Source: Chryseobacterium jejuense (lineage in GTDB: Bacteria; Bacteroidota; Bacteroidia; Flavobacteriales; Weeksellaceae). Taken from it: DNA of 64,000 nt. The DNA lies in the NCBI RefSeq assembly GCF_017877355.1, contig NZ_JAGIPR010000005.1:186001-250000 (forward strand), given 5' to 3'. The notes beneath the pieces are model-generated. The model searched no databases. It had not been told where the DNA came from and worked only from the letters and a program-made list of their open reading frames with translations. Position numbers and translations under genes: made by a program. Shown piece after piece: positions 38,967 to 45,985 of this stretch (position 1 is its first letter; each line of letters begins with the position of its first letter).

Positions 38967-38970
38967 AAAG

Positions 38971-38996
38971 ATATGGGAGATCATCGTCTCCCATAT
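38971..38996 (+). terminator. Hairpin between NRPS and type II thioesterase genes
   Basis: A perfect 10-bp inverted repeat (ATATGGGAGA / TCTCCCATAT) with a 6-nt loop starts 5 bases after the NRPS stop codon and is followed by TTTA, a weak U tract. It may act as a partial terminator that lowers expression of the downstream thioesterase and exporter, or as an mRNA 3'-end stabiliser. The next gene starts 24 bases further on. Confidence 0.6.
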
Positions 38997-39019
38997 TTTA
39001 ATGTAAAAAAGAAAACCCT

Positions 39020-39742
39020 ATGAACACGGCAACATCATCAAAACCACAAATATTTTTGTTGCATTATGCAGGCGGAGACAGAAACTCTTTTCGACCTTTA
39101 ATAGAAAATTTGCAGTCTCATTTTCAGGTAGAAACTCCGGAACTTCCGGGAAGAGGAGACCGAATGTCAGAACCTCCTTTGAAAAATAAGAAGGAAGCTT
39201 TAACAGACGTACTGGAACAGATAAAACAAGTCCGTAATAAAAATGTTCCCTATTTGATTTATGGTCACAGTATGGGAGCCATATTGGGATTTGAAATTTG
39301 CTATGCTATGGAAAAAGATAATGATGTACCGGTGCATTTTGTTGCAACAGGATATCCAGGCCCAGGAATAAAAGAAAGTATACCCATTGCACATCTTCCT
39401 AAAACAGAATTTTTTGCTGAAGTAAGAAAGCTTGGGGGAATTTCTGATGAGGTGATGCAGTATGAAGAATTACTAGATTTCTTTGAGCCTTTATTGAGAG
39501 GAGATTTCGGACTTCTGGAAAACAAAAGCAACCAGATCCCCAATATAAAAATACAGACTCCCATTTACGCCATAATGGGAAAAAATGAAAAATATGCACT
39601 GAATATAAGAAACTGGGCCAACTACACGGAGACAGAATGTGAATGTCAGATCGTCAACGGAAACCATTTCTTTATCAATCAGAATTTCAACTATCTGTCG
39701 CAGGTGATTAAAAACCTCATGAATACAGCAATAGCTAAATGA
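39020..39742 (+). CDS. Type II thioesterase (GrsT/SrfAD family)
   Basis: This stand-alone editing thioesterase of 240 aa probably removes misprimed acyl groups from NRPS carrier domains in the cytoplasm. FLLHYAGG near residues 12-19 is the typical N-terminal motif. PELPGRGDR follows at about 40-48. The nucleophile motif GHSMGA puts Ser at residue 84, and GNHFF near the C-terminus supplies His216. The acidic position that is usually Asp falls in GKNEKY, so the acid residue is unclear. It starts 53 bases after the NRPS stop and reads the same way, which supports a functional link. Length is normal for the family. Confidence 0.93.
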   Translation: MNTATSSKPQIFLLHYAGGDRNSFRPLIENLQSHFQVETPELPGRGDRMSEPPLKNKKEALTDVLEQIKQVRNKNVPYLIYGHSMGAILGFEICYAMEKDNDVPVHFVATGYPGPGIKESIPIAHLPKTEFFAEVRKLGGISDEVMQYEELLDFFEPLLRGDFGLLENKSNQIPNIKIQTPIYAIMGKNEKYALNIRNWANYTETECECQIVNGNHFFINQNFNYLSQVIKNLMNTAIAK

Positions 39743-39781
39743 TAAAAACATCTAATTCATTCATAAAGTAAAACCTTACCT

Positions 39782-41005
39782 ATGCCCGGAAGAAAAGAAC
39801 ACGCATTAACCTTCATCTATATTACAGTTCTGATTGATATTATCGGAATCGGAATTATTGGCCCTGTATTACCCACTTTGATTACAAAACTGTCAAATGC
39901 AGATAACATAAGTATCACTGCCCAGTATATCGGATGGTTTATATCCGTATATGCTTTAATGCAATTTCTGTTTGCTCCTGTTTTGGGAGGTTTGAGTGAC
40001 AGATATGGGCGTAGACCGGTACTTTTATGTTCATTACTGGGACTTGGAGTAGATTATCTCATTCTTGCATTGGCTCCTGATATTGCATGGTTGTTTGTAG
40101 GAAGAATCATCAACGGAATAATGGGATCCAGTATGACAACAGCAGCAGCCTATATTTCAGATGTCAGTACTCCTGAAAAAAGAGGACAGTATTTTGGAAT
40201 GATGAGCGCGGTAGCCGGAGTAGGAATGATTATTGGGCCGGTTATAGGAGGTGTACTTGGACAATATGGAGAAAGAATTCCTTTTTATGCCGCCGCAGGA
40301 TTAAGCTTACTGAATCTGGTGTATGGTTTTTTTGTTCTCCCCGAGTCCTTGTCAGAAAGTAACCGACGCCCATTTTCCTGGAAAACAGCCAATCCGATTG
40401 GAGTAATAAAAAGTATGGATAGAGAGATTTTAGCACCCTCATTTATCATTGCCTTTATTCTTATTGCATTGGCAGGACATTCCGTACAAAGCTCCTGGAG
40501 TGTATATGTCATGGATAAATTTAACTGGAAGGAAGATATGATAGGGTATTCAATGGGATTTCTGGGACTGCTGATGGTTATTTTCCAAGGCGGATTGATT
40601 GGCTTGTTTATCAATAAACTAGGGCAAAAGAAATCAGTAGTTATTTTTCTGGCGTTCTTTTGTCTAAGCATGCTGCTATTTGGAATAGCCAACAAAGGTT
40701 GGATGATGTTTGTGGTAATTGCTATTTATGCCCTGGGTGGAATGGCATCTCCAATACTTCAAGCCATGATTTCTTCAAAAGTTCCCGATAATAAACAAGG
40801 ATTATTGCAGGGTGGGCTCACCAGTGTTCTCAGTTTAACCTCTATTTTCGGACCCTTGCTGATGACCTGGGTATTTGCTTATTTTACCTCTACTCACTCA
40901 CCAGTTTCTTACAGCGGTGCCCCTTTTATTTTAGGAGCTGTGTTAGCAATAATTGGCAGCGTTTGTATATACTTTGCTATGAAAAAAGATAATGAATTGA
41001 AATAA
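39782..41005 (+). CDS. MFS drug exporter (DHA1, TetA-like)
   Basis: This is a 407-aa inner-membrane secondary transporter with about 12 predicted membrane helices. Motif A appears as GGLSDRYGRRPVLL near residues 69-82. The region around GSSMTTAAAYISDVSTPEKRG is typical of the TetA/multidrug DHA1 group. The gene begins 39 bases after the type II thioesterase and ends the apparent operon. Its position suggests export of the NRPS product or self-protection. A general drug efflux role, tetracycline included, cannot be excluded from sequence alone. Confidence 0.9.
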   Translation: MPGRKEHALTFIYITVLIDIIGIGIIGPVLPTLITKLSNADNISITAQYIGWFISVYALMQFLFAPVLGGLSDRYGRRPVLLCSLLGLGVDYLILALAPDIAWLFVGRIINGIMGSSMTTAAAYISDVSTPEKRGQYFGMMSAVAGVGMIIGPVIGGVLGQYGERIPFYAAAGLSLLNLVYGFFVLPESLSESNRRPFSWKTANPIGVIKSMDREILAPSFIIAFILIALAGHSVQSSWSVYVMDKFNWKEDMIGYSMGFLGLLMVIFQGGLIGLFINKLGQKKSVVIFLAFFCLSMLLFGIANKGWMMFVVIAIYALGGMASPILQAMISSKVPDNKQGLLQGGLTSVLSLTSIFGPLLMTWVFAYFTSTHSPVSYSGAPFILGAVLAIIGSVCIYFAMKKDNELK

Positions 41006-41010
41006 ATAAA

Positions 41011-41184
41011 GGTAATTATATACAATTTTACACTAATACAGTTATCTTATTATTATGATTCTGTCATTCTGAATGTAACGAAGTGAAATGAAGAATCTAA
41101 GCCATATTATGAGATTCTTCCTTCGTCAGAAATCGAAGATTCGACGTAGTCAATGACAGTGGTGAAAAATTGTATATAGTCACC
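41011..41184. repeat. Nested palindromic intergenic repeat (MITE/REP-like)
   Basis: Outer arms of 19 bp (41011-41029 and 41166-41184) match inversely at 17 of 19 positions. Inside, CTGTCATT at 41061 pairs with AATGACAG at 41152-41159, and AGAATCT pairs with AGATTCT near 41112. The half AGATTCTTCCTTC recurs at 56421. Elements of this look (TCATTCTGAA...GAAGAATCT) are dispersed in flavobacterial genomes. It begins 5 bases after the exporter stop and may also serve as that operon's terminator. The rest of the gap to 41395 holds only a small hairpin (41221-41237) and a possible coding relic (see findings). Confidence 0.7.
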
Positions 41185-41395
41185 TAAATAAATTTTAATT
41201 AAATAAAAGATAATTAGTTACTTCTTCTGTGAAGAAGCCTTGTAGTTATACATCCGCTTCATCGAATCAACGGAGTTGATTCCATTCTTTGCTCCCTAAA
41301 AATAAAGCATAACAAAAATAAAACGTTGCATCAATAAAAATTATGGAGCTGTATTATTTAGCAATAATAGACAACTGAAATGTACTTAGGATCAA

Positions 41396-41403
41396 TATCT
41401 TTG
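41396..41403 (+). promoter_or_regulatory. -7 box of the AraC-family gene
   Basis: TATCTTTG fits the Bacteroidetes sigma-ABfr -7 consensus TAnnTTTG. No good -33 TTG is visible at 17-23 bases upstream. A start site a few bases downstream would leave a very short leader before the TTG start codon at 41423. Confidence 0.5.
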
Positions 41404-41422
41404 TGATTCTACTCCTTTTATT

Positions 41423-42325
41423 TTGGAAGAATATAAAAAACGGATTGTAAAGACCATACAATATATCGATGCAAATCTTGATGCTGATCTCTCTCTTGAA
41501 AAAATTGCAGAGATCAGCGTCTATTCGCCTTTTCATTTTCACAGAATATTCAAGCTGGTTACAGGAGAAACCCTTCAGAACTATATTATAAGGAGAAAAA
41601 TAGAAAAAAGTGCCTTTCTTTTGGCCATGCATAAAAATATCGAGATGAAGGAAATCTACTTTGATCTTGGTTTTTCAAATCCATCTGTTTTCAGCAAAAC
41701 CTTTAAAAAATATTACGGATTAGCACCATCAGAATTCCGTAAAGCAGCTCCCGAAGCATTTCACAAGATTTTACAAACACAAAGCAAGAACGGACAAATT
41801 GATACGGTTTTCAGCAAATACATTTGCACTATTGAAAACCTATTAAAATGGATAGCAATGAATTTAAAAATTGAAGTAAAAGAAATGCCGGAAATGAATC
41901 TGGCAGCAGTAATGAGCCTTGGCCTTGCTGGGGTAGAACCCTCTTACAATGTACTCATAGACTGGGCAAAAAAGAAACAGCTGTTTCCCAGAGAAAATGT
42001 AAAAATGATCTCTGTGTATCACGACAGTTTTAAAGTAACACCACCCGATAAGGTAAGAATTCATGCCTGTATGCTGTTGAATGAAAAACTGGAAGAACCA
42101 ACAGGAGAAATTTTTTCAGAAACTATAGAAGCCGGAAAATTTATTGTCGGAAGTGGTGAAGTTACGCTCAATGATTTTGAGCAATGCTGGGTATCATTAT
42201 TTTTATGGATGAATGAACACAATTACTCTACACGGAGAACCTTTCCATTTGAGATCTATCACTCCAATTTTAAAGAACATCCTGAAGGAAAAATGAGGGT
42301 GGATTTCTGCATTCCGATCCAGTAA
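41423..42325 (+). CDS. AraC-family regulator with GyrI-like effector domain
   Basis: This is a 300-aa transcription factor. Residues about 8-106 form an AraC helix-turn-helix pair: SLEKIAEISVYSPFHFHRIFK, then IEMKEIYFDLGFSNPSVFSKTFKKYYGLAPSEFR. Residues about 145-298 resemble the GyrI-like small-molecule-binding domain (Rob/BmrR-type): IEVKEMPEMNLAAV and a C-terminal FEIYHSNF. The start is TTG at 41423; it gives the family-typical N-terminus MEEYKKRI and no better ATG exists. A TAnnTTTG box lies 20 bases upstream. Such regulators often control drug-efflux or stress genes; control of the neighbouring exporter is speculation. Confidence 0.88.
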   Translation: MEEYKKRIVKTIQYIDANLDADLSLEKIAEISVYSPFHFHRIFKLVTGETLQNYIIRRKIEKSAFLLAMHKNIEMKEIYFDLGFSNPSVFSKTFKKYYGLAPSEFRKAAPEAFHKILQTQSKNGQIDTVFSKYICTIENLLKWIAMNLKIEVKEMPEMNLAAVMSLGLAGVEPSYNVLIDWAKKKQLFPRENVKMISVYHDSFKVTPPDKVRIHACMLLNEKLEEPTGEIFSETIEAGKFIVGSGEVTLNDFEQCWVSLFLWMNEHNYSTRRTFPFEIYHSNFKEHPEGKMRVDFCIPIQ

Positions 42326-42450
42326 TTTTACCTGAAACAGAGATAAATATGCCTGATTGGAAGAATTGAAGCTAGAAATGAAATAGAGAACTATTAATAA
42401 TTATAACAGAAAATAACTTCCAGCCTCCTTGTTCAAGCTTCCAGCCTTTT

Positions 42451-42523
42451 TACCATTCAGTAGCAAAAGGATGCCCTTCAGTAATAATTTTTTTATAGGA
42501 GGGCATTTTTCATATTATTTTTG
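42451..42523 (+). promoter_or_regulatory. Paired direct-repeat operator and promoter of the TonB receptor gene
   Basis: TACCATTCAG (42451-42460) and TGCCCTTCAG (42472-42481) are direct repeats with start-to-start spacing of 21 bp, i.e. two helical turns. The -7 box TATTTTTG (42516-42523) begins 34 bases later. No convincing -33 TTG is present, as expected for an activator-dependent promoter. The same layout occurs before the kinase and the 2TM/LytTR operon. The repeat resembles known LytTR-type (AlgR-like ACCGTTCG) sites. Confidence 0.65.
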
Positions 42524-42541
42524 ATCCAGAAATTAATAACC

Positions 42542-44788
42542 ATGAAAACACAAGGACATAAAATACTTCTTCTGATAGCACTCATTGCCTTTACATTGGG
42601 GTATTCTCAGGTAAAGATTTCAGGAAGAGTCTTATTTAAAAATAAAGGAGTAAGTGAAGTAAACGTCACACTGAAAGACACTTATGACGGAGCAACTACT
42701 GATGCTCAAGGTAATTTTTCCTTTGAAACTCCAGAAAAGGGAAGTCATCAGATCACTTTTATCCATCCTAAATACGAAGAGGTTGAAAAAATAATTAATA
42801 TTGATAATCAGAGTGTTATCGTCAATGCTGATCTTAAAGAGCAAATCAGTGAAATAGATGCTGTAGTGGTTTCTGCAGGTTCAATTGAAGCCAGTGATCG
42901 AAAACGGGCTACTGCATTATTGAGTCCTATTGATATTTATACCACAGCAGGTTCTGACGGACAGATAACATCAGCTTTAACTTATCTGCCCGGCGTTCAG
43001 AAAGTAGGAGAGTCCGGAGGATTGTTCATTAGAGGAGGTACGGGTGCTGAATCTAAGATCTTTATGGATGGAAGTCTCATTAATAATTATTTTTCTAATT
43101 CTGTACCCGGAATTGCAGGAAGAGACCAATTCAATACTTCACTTTTCAAAGGGAATATATTCTCAAGTGGTGGATATTCTGCATTGTACGGGCAGGCTCT
43201 TTCAGGAGTACTGATGTTGGAAAGTGTGGATCTGCCGGATGAGAGTTCGTATAATTTGGGCGTTTCTCCTATCTTTTTAGATGCAGGATTTCAGAAATTG
43301 GGGGCCCGGAAAAATTATTCTTTTGGAGCATCTGCAGGATATTCTCTTTTAAGTCTCATGCAGAAGGTTTTTAATTTTAATACCGATTTTATTGATGCAC
43401 CTCAGGGGTTCAACAGTGATTTTAACTTTAGATTTAAAACAAAGTCCGGAGGCTTTTTTAAATATTATGGGATGTATAACTCCAATAAAATGGGGGTGAA
43501 AACAGAAAGCCTGGAACCTGAATATGATTTTGGGCTGGTAAGATTAAAAGGCAAAACTACCTATCACAATCTGTCTTTCAGACAAAAATTGGGAAAGTAT
43601 CTTCTCAATGTAAGTGGTTCTTATTCTTATAACCAGTCAGATCTTAACTTTGCTACAGAAACCAACGAGGTAGAAAATGGAAACAGCAGATTGCTGACCG
43701 ATGGAAACTATATTAATTTTAAAACGGTTCTTGAAAGGAAGGTTAACAAAATCAGCGCGTTAAGAGGAGGTTTTGAACTCAATAATACCGATGAAAATCT
43801 GAACTTTGAAAGTGTTCAGAAAAACTATAAAGATTTAATTTCCTCTGCATTTATAGAAACAGATCTTGGATTCAGCAATGCATTGTCTGCAAAGATCGGA
43901 TTGAGAGCAGAAAATTCATCTTATCTTGACAAAAGTAATATAGCACCGCGTTTTGCGCTGGCATACCGTCTTGCTGATAAATGGACAACTAACGTAGCCT
44001 ATGGAATTTTTTATCAGAATCCTGAAAGTAAATACATCAATGGGCCTGCGAATCTGAATTTTCAAAAGTCGCAACATTATATTTTTCAGTTATTAAGAAG
44101 TTCAGAAGGAAGAAGTCTACGCTTTGAGGCTTTTTATAAAAAATATGACCAGCTTATCAAAACATTTAATGTTCTTCCTGGAAAAGAACAGAACCAGCAG
44201 GTTCAGACAGCCCTGAATAATGATGGTTACGGCTATGCAAAAGGACTGGAACTATTTTGGAGAGACAATAAAAAGACATTTAAAAATATTGATTACTGGT
44301 TGACATATTCCTTCCTGGATTCCAAAAGAGACTTTATCAATTATCCGGCAAGCTTAAAACCGGGTTTTGCAGCAGAACATACATTTTCTGCCGTAGTCAA
44401 AAGATTTATTCCGAAATGGAAGCTGGGTGTAAATTTATCCTACACGTATGCTAAAGGCCGCCCATATTATGATATTGCCACTGAATTTAAAAATGGAGAA
44501 GCATTTAATTATACAAGAAATGAAGGAAAATTGAAGGATTACAACGCGTTGAATATCAGTTTCAATTATCTTCCTGCAATAGGAAAAAAAGAGGCAAAAG
44601 CATTTCCTGTATTTGTATTAAGCATTTCAAATGTTCTTGGATCTAAAAATATATACGGATATAACTTTTCGGCAAACGGGTCAAGAAGTTCGGCTATAGT
44701 TCCGCCAGTCAATACCTTTGTGTTTATTGGAGCCTTTATAAGCTTCGGAGTAGATAAAACAGAGGATGTGATTAATAATAACTTATAA
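42542..44788 (+). CDS. TonB-dependent outer-membrane receptor
   Basis: This 748-aa outer-membrane protein imports an unknown ligand using TonB/ExbBD energy. It has a signal peptide of about 22 residues ending in LGYSQ. A CarboxypepD_reg-like domain follows (about 25-105: VKISGRVLFKNKGVSEVNVTL ... TDAQGNFSFETP). Then come a plug domain containing LPGVQKVGESGGLFIRGG and a long beta-barrel ending in an aromatic-rich strand (FVFIGAFISFGV). The open frame extends to a TTG at 42521, but that TTG is inside the -7 promoter box, so ATG 42542 is the start. A small exported protein follows 48 bases downstream, probably in the same operon. The operator suggests control by the LytTR system. Confidence 0.92.
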   Translation: MKTQGHKILLLIALIAFTLGYSQVKISGRVLFKNKGVSEVNVTLKDTYDGATTDAQGNFSFETPEKGSHQITFIHPKYEEVEKIINIDNQSVIVNADLKEQISEIDAVVVSAGSIEASDRKRATALLSPIDIYTTAGSDGQITSALTYLPGVQKVGESGGLFIRGGTGAESKIFMDGSLINNYFSNSVPGIAGRDQFNTSLFKGNIFSSGGYSALYGQALSGVLMLESVDLPDESSYNLGVSPIFLDAGFQKLGARKNYSFGASAGYSLLSLMQKVFNFNTDFIDAPQGFNSDFNFRFKTKSGGFFKYYGMYNSNKMGVKTESLEPEYDFGLVRLKGKTTYHNLSFRQKLGKYLLNVSGSYSYNQSDLNFATETNEVENGNSRLLTDGNYINFKTVLERKVNKISALRGGFELNNTDENLNFESVQKNYKDLISSAFIETDLGFSNALSAKIGLRAENSSYLDKSNIAPRFALAYRLADKWTTNVAYGIFYQNPESKYINGPANLNFQKSQHYIFQLLRSSEGRSLRFEAFYKKYDQLIKTFNVLPGKEQNQQVQTALNNDGYGYAKGLELFWRDNKKTFKNIDYWLTYSFLDSKRDFINYPASLKPGFAAEHTFSAVVKRFIPKWKLGVNLSYTYAKGRPYYDIATEFKNGEAFNYTRNEGKLKDYNALNISFNYLPAIGKKEAKAFPVFVLSISNVLGSKNIYGYNFSANGSRSSAIVPPVNTFVFIGAFISFGVDKTEDVINNNL

Positions 44789-44836
44789 AAACATAACTTC
44801 GAATAAACAATACACTAACTTTTAAAATTTGATATA

Positions 44837-45493
44837 ATGAAAAAATACATTTTAAGTTTTGCTTTAGTTTTAATGAGCTTAACTGCTTTTGCTCAGACAG
44901 ATTATGAGAAAATAATGACTGAGAAAGTCGCAAAAATTGAAACCTGCAAAACCCCGGAAGATTTTCAGACACTGTCTAATGACTTCCAGAGAATTGGAAG
45001 TAAGGAAAGCTCACAATGGCTTCCGCCATACTATGCTGCCTTGTCTCAGATTCAAAAAGGAAGAATCATGATGAGAAATGGAAACACTCAGGATCTGGAT
45101 GGAGTTGCCGCACAGGCAGAAAAATATCTGGGAACTGCTCAAAATCTTGCCGGCGCGGATAATGCAGAGATTCATTTGTTGAAAAAAATGGCATATTCAC
45201 TGAGAATGATGGTTAATCCGCAACAACGTTTTATGACAGACGGAGCGAGAGCATCTGAAGAACTTACTAGAGCTGAAAAGCTGGAGCCTGCCAATCCGAG
45301 AATTGCACTTATTAAAGCAGAAGACACTTATTTCACACCTGAACAGTATGGTGGGAGTAAAAGTAAAGGAATAGAAATGTTTAAAGAAGCGCTTTCAAAA
45401 TTTAATGCTTATAAACCTAAAACAGCATTGGATCCGAATTGGGGCAGAGGAGAAGCTGAATATTTCTTAAGCTTGCCTGCAGAAAAGAAATAA
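44837..45493 (+). CDS. Exported helical (TPR-like) protein of unknown function
   Basis: This 218-aa protein has a signal peptide (MKKYILSFALVLMSLTAFAQ) with a type I cleavage site after AQ, so it is probably periplasmic. The mature part is alpha-helical and suggests a tetratricopeptide-like fold: EKYLGTAQNLAGADNAEIHLLKKMAYSLRMM, then a segment reading AEKLEPANPRIALIKAED. I do not recognise a named family. It follows the TonB receptor closely and is followed by a strong terminator, so the two genes likely form one transcript; it may be a partner of the receptor. Confidence 0.8.
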   Translation: MKKYILSFALVLMSLTAFAQTDYEKIMTEKVAKIETCKTPEDFQTLSNDFQRIGSKESSQWLPPYYAALSQIQKGRIMMRNGNTQDLDGVAAQAEKYLGTAQNLAGADNAEIHLLKKMAYSLRMMVNPQQRFMTDGARASEELTRAEKLEPANPRIALIKAEDTYFTPEQYGGSKSKGIEMFKEALSKFNAYKPKTALDPNWGRGEAEYFLSLPAEKK

Positions 45494-45501
45494 TAGAAAT
45501 T

Positions 45502-45527
45502 AACCTTCACACAGTGGAGGTTTTTTT
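45502..45527 (+). terminator. Intrinsic terminator of the TonB receptor operon
   Basis: AACCTTCAC and GTGGAGGTT form a 9-bp stem (one G-U pair) with a 3-nt loop, followed by five further T residues. It begins 8 bases after the stop codon of the exported protein. Confidence 0.9.
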
Positions 45528-45556
45528 ATGCTGTTAAACGCCATGATATTAAAAAA

Positions 45557-45588
45557 GAAAGAGTACCATATAAGAATAGTACTCTTTC
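45557..45588 (-). terminator. Intrinsic terminator of the GG-leader peptide gene
   Basis: GAAAGAGTAC pairs perfectly with GTACTCTTTC (10 bp, 12-nt loop). Read on the minus strand the stem is followed by TTTTTT. It lies 25 bases beyond the stop codon of the small gene at 45614-45787, which supports that gene being expressed. Confidence 0.85.
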
Positions 45589-45613
45589 AAAGTTTTTATC
45601 TTAAAGGCTGAAT

Positions 45614-45787
45614 TTATTCACACAGGCTCCAGTCTTTTGTACAAAATCCTTGTTTGCTTCTGCACATATTCCAGGCACAGCCGTCATCATTTCCTGGTTC
45701 TCTAGGAATTGTATCTCCACCTGCAATATTCTTTTGTTCGTTTCTGGAAAGATGTTTTAACCCCCTCAGCTTGATTTGTTTTTTCAT
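45614..45787 (-). CDS. Double-glycine-leader bacteriocin-like peptide
   Basis: This 57-codon gene runs from ATG (45787-45785) to TAA (45616-45614). The product begins MKKQIKLRGLKHLSRNEQ and has the leader end QKNIAGG, the pattern of Bacteroidetes double-glycine leaders cleaved by C39-peptidase exporters. The predicted core is 33 residues with four cysteines (positions 37, 42, 49, 56; spacing C-x4-C-x6-C-x6-C) and ends in LCE. In Chryseobacterium such genes are usually labelled bacteriocin-like. A dedicated terminator follows. No peptidase-ABC exporter or modification enzyme lies in the window, so export would rely on a machine elsewhere. The function (antimicrobial, signal or other) is unknown. 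Confidence 0.75.
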   Translation of the reverse strand: MKKQIKLRGLKHLSRNEQKNIAGGDTIPREPGNDDGCAWNMCRSKQGFCTKDWSLCE

Positions 45788-45896
45788 GTTTAATTTGTTT
45801 TTGATGAAGAATCTACTGAATTGTGTTGTTTTGGTATTGAGTTGTTAATTTTGTATATAATGCCTAAAGGAGACTTCATCCAATCCCATGTACCTA

Positions 45897-45968
45897 TACT
45901 GCTCAGTAATAAAAACTAACCCTTCGGTAAGAAATAATTTTTGATACCTTTAATAAAAGCTAATTTTG
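45897..45968 (+). promoter_or_regulatory. Paired direct-repeat operator and promoter of the kinase operon
   Basis: TACTGCTCAG (45897-45906) and AACCCTTCGG (45918-45927) are spaced 21 bp start to start. A canonical Bacteroidetes promoter follows: TTG (45941-45943), 17 bases, then TAATTTTG (45961-45968). The second repeat ends 33 bases before the -7 box. The TTG that opens the longest reading frame is this -33 element, so the coding start is the ATG at 45986. Confidence 0.7.
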
Positions 45969-45985
45969 AATCAAGAAAACGAATC

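Noticed and set aside
38199..38531. Minus-strand ORFs of 60-130 codons inside the NRPS gene
   Set aside because: They lie opposite strongly conserved NRPS motifs, have no family features, and recur at similar places in several modules because the modules are repeats.
1..38966. Regularly repeated blocks as a CRISPR or satellite array
   Set aside because: The repetition is module-scale (about 3.1-4.5 kb), coding and in frame; it is NRPS modularity.
42471..42506. ATGCCCT/AGGGCAT hairpin followed by T residues, as a terminator of the AraC-family gene
   Set aside because: The stem is only 7 bp with a 22-base loop, and its left arm overlaps the second operator repeat. The operator/promoter reading explains the site better.
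45654..45848. Plus-strand 64-codon ORF in the gap before the kinase
   Set aside because: It is the antisense shadow of the GG-leader gene on the minus strand; it lacks a promoter and has no recognisable features, while the minus-strand gene has a leader, Cys pattern and terminator.
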